The position numbers and the translations under genes are program-made. A stretch of DNA of 64,000 nucleotides. Source: Dyella solisilvae. Its GTDB lineage: Bacteria; Pseudomonadota; Gammaproteobacteria; Xanthomonadales; Rhodanobacteraceae. The notes beneath the pieces are model-generated. The model was given only the letters and a program-made list of their open reading frames with translations. It made no database searches and was not told where the DNA came from. Location of the stretch: contig NZ_QQSY01000002.1 of assembly GCF_003351225.1 (NCBI RefSeq), positions 757,917-821,916 of the forward strand, written 5' to 3'. This document shows, in pieces, positions 57,715-64,000 of this stretch (position 1 is the stretch's first letter; every line of letters begins with the position of its first letter).

Positions 57715-60597
57715 TCAGCGGCATACGGCAGCAAGCACTTGCAAGTGCGGGTGCGGTTCGGTTTGCAGGGTGTCGCGTACCCAGACCTCGTAGTCGTCGA
57801 AGACCTTGCGGATCTGGCTCTCGCGCTGTGCGCGCTTGCCCTGCACGAGGTTCTGCAAACCGCCTTGGCGCTCCAAGCGCAGTTCGAGCTGCTCGATCTG
57901 CTTGTCCTGCAGCCGCTTCAGACTGTCCAAGGTGGACTCAAGACGCGTGGCCATGCCGACGGCGAAGTGCTGCTGCCGTTCGCGCATATGGTGCTGCATG
58001 TGCGCAACGGCGCGGCGCAGGTCGTCCTGTAGAACCGAGGTATCGATCGGCTTGCCGGAATTGGGCAACGCACCGGCCTTGAGCTGGATGCGCCCACAGA
58101 ATGCCGTGAACGGCTCCAGCGTGATCGATGCGTCTCCCTTGAGTACGGCCACCTGCCAATCCACTAGCAGTGGCTGGCCCTTTCGATTGGGAATCAGACC
58201 CATCAGCACGAAGGCACGTTCGCCCTCTACCAGCCGGGGCGAGCGAATGACCGGCGCGGTATGCCTGCCAAAGTGAGTGAGCACGCGGTCGCGCAGCCAT
58301 TCCACAATGGGATGCTGCGGCCACAAATAATGCAAGGCAGGCCAGCTCTGTTCTTCGGATTTGGCTTGGCGAGCGCGCTCAATGGCGTCAGCCACACGCT
58401 CTGCATTGGCGCTCAGAACATAACGGTCATTCTCGGCGACAGCCTCGCGTGGGATCTGGCGCAGCCGCTGCTTTAGATCCGCCGGCGCGGTGAGCGAGAG
58501 CGTGCGCTCGCTATCGTCAAACGAGAGCTGGGCAATGGGCTTAGCACGGCCAAGTTCTTCCAGCGCGGTCTTGGCAAAGGCGTATTCGTCGGCGAAAAGA
58601 CTGGGCATCGGCCTAATCCGGTCCAGTGCGGACGGTGCCGTTTCAGCTGCGCCATTGAAGAACTGCAGCAGCCAGTCGCCCTCGCCCTCGCTTGGCTCGG
58701 TGGCTTCATGCTCCAGTTGTTCTGCGACAACTTCGGCAGCGGTGCCCTCGGCCATCAGTTCACTGACCTTGCGTGCTTCTAGATCGGGGTCGTGCAGATT
58801 CATGAAAGCGCTGGGATCGCCCAGGTCGCGATTGGCACGCTCGTCTTTCTGCTGCAGCACTTCGAGGATGCGGAGGTCGCCGCGGATGCGCTCGACGGCG
58901 GTTTCGGTAAGCAAATAAGTGATTAGGGGCTGCTTGGTCTGGCCATAGCGATCTATGCGACCGTTGCGCTGCTGGAACACCATCAGTGACCACGGCAGGT
59001 CGAAATGAATCAGGCGGTGACAGAAGTAGTGTAGGTTGAGACCTTCGGAAGCCACATCCGAGCACAGCAGTACGCGGATCGGATCCTCGCTGCGACCGAA
59101 ACGCTCTACCAGCGCTTGCTGCTCAGTGTCGCCGAGGCCACCGTGAAGCACGGCAATCTGGTTGTCCTTGAGGCTCAGGTCATCATTCAAGTGTCGCTGC
59201 AGGAAGTTCAGTGTTTCGATGCGCTCGGAGAAGATCACCAGGCGATCGTCAGACTGCTTTGACGACCAGCCATACGCCGCATCGCGCAGAAGCTGAAGCA
59301 GGCGTTGGTACTTCCCAAATTGACCTGGCTCGATCGCCTTGAGCCGAGTCATGAAGTATTGCAAAGCGTCGCGCTCGGCGCGCTCGTCATCGGTGGGTTG
59401 CACCCTGCTGTCGAGCGTGGCGATGCGATTGATCGTGGATTGCAGGGCGGCCATCGGGCTGGAGAACAGGCCCTTTTGTGCGCCGACGCGCTGCAGTTCG
59501 TGCTGGCGACCGCTCTGGCGTTTGCCGGCCTGGGTAAACGGGATCTCCAACAACGCTTCGAACGCTTGCTCTTCAGCTAATGTGGCCTGCGCGCGATGCA
59601 CGCTGGTGATGCGGTCCTTGAAGTCGCTCTCAACTTGATCGCGAATGTCTTTCTTGAAGCGACGGATGACCAGGCCCTTGTCGCGGTAGTCCTCTGGCGT
59701 GTAGTCGTCCGGGTCGCTAATCGCCGTGGGATCGAGCAGGCTCATCAGCGAGGCGAACGAGCGGGCCGAGCCGTCGTGCGGGGTCGCCGATAGGAGGATC
59801 AGCGTGTCTGAGCGGGTAGACAGCAAGCGCGCCAGCCTCGCACGCCGGGACAAGCCACTTTCCTGTGCGCGTGCGGCGACGTTGTGACATTCATCGATGA
59901 TGATGATGTCCCACCAGGCGTTCTCGAGGTAATTGCGGTATTCGAGGTTGTTCTTCAGCGTGTCGATCGAGATGATCGTGCGGTCGTAGAAGTTGAATGG
60001 GTTGTGGTTGGCCGGGATGCGGTTGCGCACGGCGGCCAGGCCCGTGGAATCCAGTCGCACCAGCGGGATGGAAAAACGGCTCCAGAACTCTTTCTGAAAC
60101 TGCGTGAGCATACTTTTCAGCGTGATCACCAGGATCCGGGCGCCCCGACCACGTTGGATCAACTCCGTGGCGAGAATGCCCGCTTCGAGCGTCTTACCGA
60201 GGCCCGTGGAGTCGGCGATCAGGATCCGTTGACGCGGTTGAGCCAGCGCCTGCAACGCGGGATCGAGCTGGTACGGCACCAGGTTCATGACAGCGCGATG
60301 GCCAAGACGGATGGCCTCGTCGTTGGGCAAATTCCGCCGCAACACGCTCTCGATGTAGAGCATGGAGGCGTTGAAGGCGTTGGAGTTGTCCGCCACCAGC
60401 TCAGTCTTGGCCGGGTCGAGCACGTCGACGCGCTCTTCCAAACGGGTCAGGAACTGGGCGGAACGGCCACGTACGAGCTCCGACACACCGTCACAGATCA
60501 GCAGGTCACCGCCATCGTTGGACGGGTCCACCCGCCGCACCAACCACTCCTCATCGCGGATGAGTACGCGCGCGCCCGGTGCTACCGTGATGTCCAA
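57715..60597 (-). CDS. SNF2-type helicase (DrmD-like)
   Basis: 960 residues. Motifs: [15 protein letters not shown] (about residue 132), [11 protein letters not shown] (a DECH box, about 232), [42 protein letters not shown] and [12 protein letters not shown]. The N-terminal ~110 residues are a beta-rich domain. The C-terminal ~200 residues hold a coiled coil ([24 protein letters not shown]). It is first in the leftward operon. The start is TTG 60597, nine bases after AGAGGGG. The next gene's start lies 19 bases past its stop. It is likely the DNA-translocating subunit of the DISARM-like system. Confidence 0.85.
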   Translation of the reverse strand: MDITVAPGARVLIRDEEWLVRRVDPSNDGGDLLICDGVSELVRGRSAQFLTRLEERVDVLDPAKTELVADNSNAFNASMLYIESVLRRNLPNDEAIRLGHRAVMNLVPYQLDPALQALAQPRQRILIADSTGLGKTLEAGILATELIQRGRGARILVITLKSMLTQFQKEFWSRFSIPLVRLDSTGLAAVRNRIPANHNPFNFYDRTIISIDTLKNNLEYRNYLENAWWDIIIIDECHNVAARAQESGLSRRARLARLLSTRSDTLILLSATPHDGSARSFASLMSLLDPTAISDPDDYTPEDYRDKGLVIRRFKKDIRDQVESDFKDRITSVHRAQATLAEEQAFEALLEIPFTQAGKRQSGRQHELQRVGAQKGLFSSPMAALQSTINRIATLDSRVQPTDDERAERDALQYFMTRLKAIEPGQFGKYQRLLQLLRDAAYGWSSKQSDDRLVIFSERIETLNFLQRHLNDDLSLKDNQIAVLHGGLGDTEQQALVERFGRSEDPIRVLLCSDVASEGLNLHYFCHRLIHFDLPWSLMVFQQRNGRIDRYGQTKQPLITYLLTETAVERIRGDLRILEVLQQKDERANRDLGDPSAFMNLHDPDLEARKVSELMAEGTAAEVVAEQLEHEATEPSEGEGDWLLQFFNGAAETAPSALDRIRPMPSLFADEYAFAKTALEELGRAKPIAQLSFDDSERTLSLTAPADLKQRLRQIPREAVAENDRYVLSANAERVADAIERARQAKSEEQSWPALHYLWPQHPIVEWLRDRVLTHFGRHTAPVIRSPRLVEGERAFVLMGLIPNRKGQPLLVDWQVAVLKGDASITLEPFTAFCGRIQLKAGALPNSGKPIDTSVLQDDLRRAVAHMQHHMRERQQHFAVGMATRLESTLDSLKRLQDKQIEQLELRLERQGGLQNLVQGKRAQRESQIRKVFDDYEVWVRDTLQTEPHPHLQVLAAVCR

Positions 60598-60626
60598 TTC
60601 CCGAGCCCCTCTTCCTGTGACACTCC

Positions 60627-60851
60627 ATGCTGGCGCAGGGCGACACCGAGGGCAAGTTTGAGGCGCTAAGCCGACACCTAGAACCGCGATTGGCGATCAT
60701 TCGCTGGCTGGACGACATGCGCTCACAAGGGTTCGATAAGCCCACCGCAAGGAAGGCTACGCATCTGGCCTGCGGACCGACTCGGGATTACCGCGCTTAC
60801 CAGTCGCCGTCAGGAGACGCTTACCAGATAAATCGTGTCACGGAGGGTTAG
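60627..60851 (+). CDS. doubtful small ORF divergent from the SNF2 gene
   Basis: 74 residues, helical in the first half (FEALSRHLEPRLAIIRWLDDMR). It has no ribosome site and runs into the TGTCACG repeats. It may be a remnant or a small regulator of the divergent operon. I give it low weight. Confidence 0.25.
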   Translation: MLAQGDTEGKFEALSRHLEPRLAIIRWLDDMRSQGFDKPTARKATHLACGPTRDYRAYQSPSGDAYQINRVTEG

Positions 60852-60951
60852 GGTCAATTTGGCCGTTTCTTGGGCTCCGCGCCTGTCGCAACTGTCACGG
60901 CATGTGTCACGGACTGTCACGGGCATGACCCCAGCACAAAACGCTGTCACG
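60836..60951 (+). repeat. TGTCACG repeat cluster beside tRNA-Met
   Basis: TGTCACG starts at 60836, 60893, 60905, 60915 and 60945, with a GGTCACG further on. The cluster lies 60-180 bases from the 3' end of the tRNA gene. Two of its longer motifs recur near the integrase (28701-28730). Such direct repeats beside a tRNA fit integrase arm-binding sites of an attachment site. Confidence 0.5.
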
Positions 60952-61012
60952 CGACCCAGTGGAATAGGTCACGTAAGTGCGTGTAATTAAGGGGATTTCT
61001 TGCTACTTTCGA

Positions 61013-61089
61013 TGGTGGCTATGGGTGGACTCGAACCACCGACCCCAGCATTATGAGTGCTGTGCTCTAACCGGCTGAGCTACATAGCC
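61013..61089 (-). tRNA. tRNA-Met (CAT)
   Basis: On the minus strand GGCTATG at the 5' end pairs with CATAGCC at the 3' end, followed by ACCA in the DNA. The D-arm (GTAGCTCAGCCGGTTAGAGC), a CTCATAA anticodon loop (anticodon CAT) and a GGTTCGAGTCC T-arm are all present. Its 3' end points to the island, which is the usual side for integration. Elongator Met is likely; tRNA-Ile2 is the alternative for CAT. Confidence 0.95.
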
Positions 61090-61255
61090 ATGGGGTGCTT
61101 CCCGCCACAGGGTGTCGACGTGGCGTCGATCAGGCGGGCCCGGCAGTCTAATCGGCCCAGCCCTTCGGATCAAGTGTTTGGCTTGCCCGGGCTGCATACG
61201 CATGGTTGAATCGCCTTACGGGCCACCGCTTTGCCGGCCGGCCCAAGGAGGCAAC

Positions 61256-61810
61256 ATGATCGACGTCGATGGCTACCGTCCGAATGTGGGCATCGTGCTG
61301 CTGAATGCAGACGGTCGCCTGTTCTGGGCGCGCCGCGTCAATCGTGACGGCTGGCAGTTTCCCCAGGGCGGCATGCGCAGCGACGAGACGCCGCTGGAAG
61401 CGATGTACCGCGAGCTGGAAGAGGAAACCGGGCTGGCCCCGCACCATGTCGAGGTGATTGGCGCCACCCGCGGCTGGCTGCGCTATCGCCTGCCCAGCCG
61501 GTATGTGCGCCACCACCAGCATCCGACCTGCATTGGCCAGAAACAGGTGTGGTTCCTGCTGCGCCTGGTGGGCGCCGAGGACGACCTGCGCCTGGACGCC
61601 TGCGAAAAGCCCGAGTTCGACCACTGGCGCTGGGTGGATTTCTGGTACCCGGCCGCGCACGTGGTCAACTTCAAGCGACAGGTCTACGAGCGCGCACTGC
61701 GCCACTTCGCGCCACTGGTGGAGACGCTGCTCAGCATCGAGCTGGGTGAGCTGCCCCAGCGCGAGGGCCAGGATGGCCACCCGCCGCGCAAGGGCCGCGC
61801 CGCGGCCTGA
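61256..61810 (+). CDS. rppH: RNA pyrophosphohydrolase
   Basis: 184 residues. The Nudix box [23 protein letters not shown] is complete, with the REXXEE core. N-terminal [11 protein letters not shown] and the FPQGG motif are typical of RppH, which removes pyrophosphate from the 5' end of mRNAs and starts decay. ATG 61256 follows AAGGAGG; the longer frame from 61112 is rejected. It is the first core gene after the tRNA. The length is close to the usual ~160-190. Confidence 0.9.
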   Translation: MIDVDGYRPNVGIVLLNADGRLFWARRVNRDGWQFPQGGMRSDETPLEAMYRELEEETGLAPHHVEVIGATRGWLRYRLPSRYVRHHQHPTCIGQKQVWFLLRLVGAEDDLRLDACEKPEFDHWRWVDFWYPAAHVVNFKRQVYERALRHFAPLVETLLSIELGELPQREGQDGHPPRKGRAAA

Positions 61811-61992
61811 GGCATCGCTTGATCCCTGAATTGAGCTGCCAGCCCAGCCCCCGCCGGGCTGAAGACAACGCGGCTCCAGCGACCTGCCAGAAACTTGGCT
61901 TGGAGCAAAGGCTTGCACCCTCACGCCACCCACGAAGGGCGCCGCACGAGCCTCGGGCCGGAACGTTCGGGCGCAGGTTCAGCAATCTTCAT

Positions 61993-62020
61993 TTGACAAT
62001 CATTCGCATTTGCGTTTACA
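61993..62020 (+). promoter_or_regulatory. candidate promoter and Fur site of bfd
   Basis: TTGACA (61993-61998) and TTTACA (62015-62020) are 16 bases apart, as in a sigma-70 promoter. The overlapping TGACAATCATTCGCA resembles half of a Fur box. The predicted start of transcription would be close to the ATG at 62029, so the message may be leaderless. Confidence 0.4.
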
Positions 62021-62028
62021 TGCACGTC

Positions 62029-62229
62029 ATGTATATCTGCATGTGCAACGCCGTGACCGACGGCGACATCCGCCGCGCCGCCGCCGATGGGGTGCATCAG
62101 TTCGCCGACCTGCAGGCGCGCACCGGCTGTTCCGACTGCTGCGGTTGCTGCGAGCAGGACGCCCGCGCCACGCTCAGCAAGGCGGTCGAGCAGGTGATGC
62201 TGGCGATGCCGGTCGCCGTCATCGCCTGA
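62029..62229 (+). CDS. bfd: bacterioferritin-associated ferredoxin
   Basis: 66 residues. MYICMCNAVTD, then GCSDCCGCCEQD give the Cys pattern of a BFD-like [2Fe-2S] domain. Bfd reduces the iron core of bacterioferritin so that iron can be released. It is next to bfr here, which supports the call. I take ATG 62029 because the family starts MY-C-C-NAV; ATG 62020 is in frame. No ribosome site precedes it. A rho-independent terminator follows. Confidence 0.9.
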   Translation: MYICMCNAVTDGDIRRAAADGVHQFADLQARTGCSDCCGCCEQDARATLSKAVEQVMLAMPVAVIA

Positions 62230-62255
62230 GCCAGCCGGGCTCATTTGAATTCCAG

Positions 62256-62288
62256 AACGCGCAGCCTCCGCTGCGCGTTTTTGTTTGT
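62256..62288 (+). terminator. rho-independent terminator of bfd
   Basis: A perfect 9-base stem (AACGCGCAG / CTGCGCGTT) with a 6-base loop is followed by a T-rich tail (TTTTTGTTTG). It lies 27 bases past the bfd stop. Confidence 0.85.
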
Positions 62289-62438
62289 GTCGCCCGAGGG
62301 CCTGCCTGCCCTCTCCACGCGGCCGGTCGGCCGCGCCCATGCGGCGTCGCGAGCCCCGCGCCTGAAGTCATTCTCGTTACGACATCTCCAACCTGAACGC
62401 CGTATAGTCAGGCGCGATACCCCGCAAGGAGACTCCCC

Positions 62439-62909
62439 ATGAAGGGCGACGCCAAGGTCATCGAGTACCTCAACAAGGTGCTGTTCAACGAGCTGACCGC
62501 CATCAACCAGTACTGGCTGCATTACCGCATGTACAAGGACTGGGGCTACGGCGAACTTGCGGAGCACGAGCAGAAGGAATCCATCGAGGAGATGAAGCAC
62601 GCCGATCACCTGGTCGAGCGCATCCTGTTCCTCGATGGCCTGCCCAACCTGCAGCATCTGGGCAAGCTGCGCATCGGCGAAAACCCGGTGGAGTGCCTGC
62701 AGGGCGACCTCGATCTGGAGATGGCCGCGGTGCGCGACCTGCGCGAGGCCATCGCCTATAGCGAAAGCATCGCCGACTTCATCAGCCGCGATCTGTTCAA
62801 GAGCATCCTCCACGACGAGGAAGAGCACATCGACTGGCTGGAGACCCAGTTCAGCCTGATCAAGGACCTCAGCGCCGAGCGCTACCTGCAGTCCAAGATC
62901 GACAGCTGA
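62439..62909 (+). CDS. bfr: bacterioferritin
   Basis: 156 residues, the normal family length. The ferroxidase residues are in place: Glu18, Glu51, His54, Glu94, Glu127 and His130. Met52 is the haem ligand. 24 subunits form a cage storing ferric iron. ATG 62439 follows AAGGAGA. It is separated from bfd by the terminator, so it has its own promoter. Confidence 0.95.
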   Translation: MKGDAKVIEYLNKVLFNELTAINQYWLHYRMYKDWGYGELAEHEQKESIEEMKHADHLVERILFLDGLPNLQHLGKLRIGENPVECLQGDLDLEMAAVRDLREAIAYSESIADFISRDLFKSILHDEEEHIDWLETQFSLIKDLSAERYLQSKIDS

Positions 62910-63035
62910 GCCAGCCGCCGCGCTACGGCGCGACCCAGCGCCCTCGCGACCTTCCGCACTGCAAAGCGTGGCGGGGTTCCTTGACGCTTTCGCCACGCGA
63001 CAGCTATACGTTGGTTTTCACCGGGAAGGCCGCGC

Positions 63036-63788
63036 ATGGCGTCACGCCCACCACCGCGCTTCGTGGTACGACCGCATGACGCGGCCGGCGGCCGCCGTCG
63101 CGCGTTGTGGCTCGCCGTGGCGTGGCTGGTCAGCGTGGTGCTCACCGGTGTGATCGTGGGCGCCTTGGTCCGCCACAGCACACCCGCCGCGACCGAGCAT
63201 CGCCAGGTGACGGCGCTGACCAGACAGAACGACGACCTGCAGCAGCAGGTGGCCAATCTGCAGCGCGCCAGCCAGGTGTCCGAGATCGCCACGCAATCGC
63301 TGCGCAAGACGCTGGGCGAACGCGAGGAGGAGATCAGCGGCCTGCGCGCGGACCTTGCCTTCTACTCGCGCTTGACCGGCGGCGACGCCCAGCGCGAGGG
63401 ACTGAAGGTGCAGGAAGTGCGCCTGCAACCGGTGAGCGACTCGCACGCCTGGGACCTCACGCTCAGCCTCACCCAGAACGCCGTGCGCGGCGAGGACGTC
63501 ACTGGCAATGTCACGATCAGCCTTGAAGGCCTGCGCGGCGACAAGGTGGTGAAGCTGGACTGGGCTGCGCTCGGCGACACCGCGCAGCCGTCCGGCCTGC
63601 CATTCCGTTTCAAGTATTTCCAGCAGCTGCACTGCACGATCGTGCTGCCTGTCGATTTCCGGCCCACCCGCCTGGTGATCACGGCCCAGCCGGCCGGCGA
63701 CGACGCGGTGACCCGCGCCGTCACCTGGGGCGAGGCGCTGGCGGGCCATCTCACACCAACGCAAGGGGAACAGGATGCTCAACCGTAA
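63036..63788 (+). CDS. DUF6776-type inner-membrane coiled-coil protein
   Basis: 250 residues. One transmembrane helix near the N-terminus (ALWLAVAWLVSVVLTGVIVGAL), then a coiled coil (QNDDLQQQVANLQRASQ... EREEEISGLRADLAFY) and a beta-rich periplasmic domain. Relatives of this kind are common in Lysobacterales next to a bactofilin. The start has no clear ribosome site. It overlaps the bactofilin gene by 14 bases. Its role is unknown, possibly envelope or cell-shape related with the bactofilin. Confidence 0.75.
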   Translation: MASRPPPRFVVRPHDAAGGRRRALWLAVAWLVSVVLTGVIVGALVRHSTPAATEHRQVTALTRQNDDLQQQVANLQRASQVSEIATQSLRKTLGEREEEISGLRADLAFYSRLTGGDAQREGLKVQEVRLQPVSDSHAWDLTLSLTQNAVRGEDVTGNVTISLEGLRGDKVVKLDWAALGDTAQPSGLPFRFKYFQQLHCTIVLPVDFRPTRLVITAQPAGDDAVTRAVTWGEALAGHLTPTQGEQDAQP

Positions 63789-64000
63789 GCGCGCCGATCG
63801 CACGCCCAACCACCACCACGACACCAGCCTGATCGCGCGCGGCACGCGCATCCGCGGTGACGTGCGCTTCAGCGGCACGCTGCATCTGGATGGGCACATC
63901 GAAGGGTCGGTGCTGGCTGATGAGGACGGCGCGGTGTTCACGCTCAGCGAGCACGGTATCGTGCAGGGTGAGATTCGCGTGCCGCATGCCGTCATCAATG
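63775..64000 (+). CDS. bactofilin (5' part, cut by window end)
   Basis: The first 75 residues are visible: a basic N-terminus, then SLIARGTRIRGDVRFSGTLHLDGHIEGSVLADEDG, the repeating beta-helix of polymer-forming bactofilins. ATG 63775 follows AAGGGG and overlaps the DUF6776-type gene. The 3' end is beyond the window. It is a cytoskeletal protein that forms filaments at the membrane. Confidence 0.85.
   Translation, partial: MLNRKRADRTPNHHHDTSLIARGTRIRGDVRFSGTLHLDGHIEGSVLADEDGAVFTLSEHGIVQGEIRVPHAVIN

Noticed and set aside
60836-60951. TGTCACG repeats as a CRISPR array
   Set aside because: Units are only 7 bases long with irregular spacing (57, 12, 10, 30), and there are no cas genes.

Overview
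The window looks like chromosome of a gamma-proteobacterium of the Lysobacterales (Rhodanobacter/Dyella/Xanthomonas relatives). It is GC-rich, and its right end carries rppH, bfd, bfr, a DUF6776-type membrane protein and a bactofilin next to a tRNA-Met. I recall that order from this group. The genus is an inference. Everything left of the tRNA (about 61 kb) reads as an accessory defence island. Its 3'-end side abuts the tRNA, and it carries a tyrosine integrase, an excisionase-like gene and decayed IS3 and IS21 pieces. Layout, left to right: (1) 0.7-6.6 kb, envelope or secreted proteins of unknown role, including a bacterial neprosin-family protein between a lipoprotein and a membrane protein. 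(2) 7.1-14.8 kb, a Ser/Thr kinase with a double zinc-ribbon partner, an AbiE-like antitoxin/nucleotidyltransferase pair with visible operator repeats, four small unknown genes, and a HEPN protein coupled to a PPP-type phosphatase. Two copies of the same IS end flank this block. (3) 15.0-22.9 kb, an SNF2 helicase with an unknown 430-residue partner, then a divergent WYL regulator and a tandem AAA+ ATPase. (4) 23.2-31.3 kb, an IS21 remnant, a single-chain GmrSD (DUF262/DUF1524) gene, a DUF2779 remnant, unknown genes, an HD-domain hydrolase, the integrase and its excisionase. (5) 32.3-43.7 kb, a tightly overlapping five-gene plus-strand operon: AddB-like nuclease, AddA-like helicase-nuclease, an unknown protein, a tandem HKD (phospholipase D fold) protein and an SNF2 helicase. 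I know of no named system with this composition. (6) 44.1-60.6 kb, a four-gene minus-strand operon read from 60.6 down: SNF2 helicase, giant N6-adenine methylase, giant DUF1998 helicase, and a UvrD helicase with a RelE-like N-terminus. It resembles class 1 DISARM (drmD, drmMI, then drmA/drmB functions) but has no HKD gene, and DrmA/DrmB-like parts sit in one chain. (7) 61.0-64.0 kb, tRNA-Met and core genes. The two large operons and the smaller pairs would protect against foreign DNA by sensing or remodelling (SNF2, DUF1998), marking self (methylase) and degrading (AddAB, HKD, GmrSD, HEPN). These roles are inferred from family membership. The strongest candidate for something undescribed is the 32.3-43.7 kb operon. 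Next are the kinase/zinc-ribbon pair, the HEPN/phosphatase pair and the SNF2/unknown pair.
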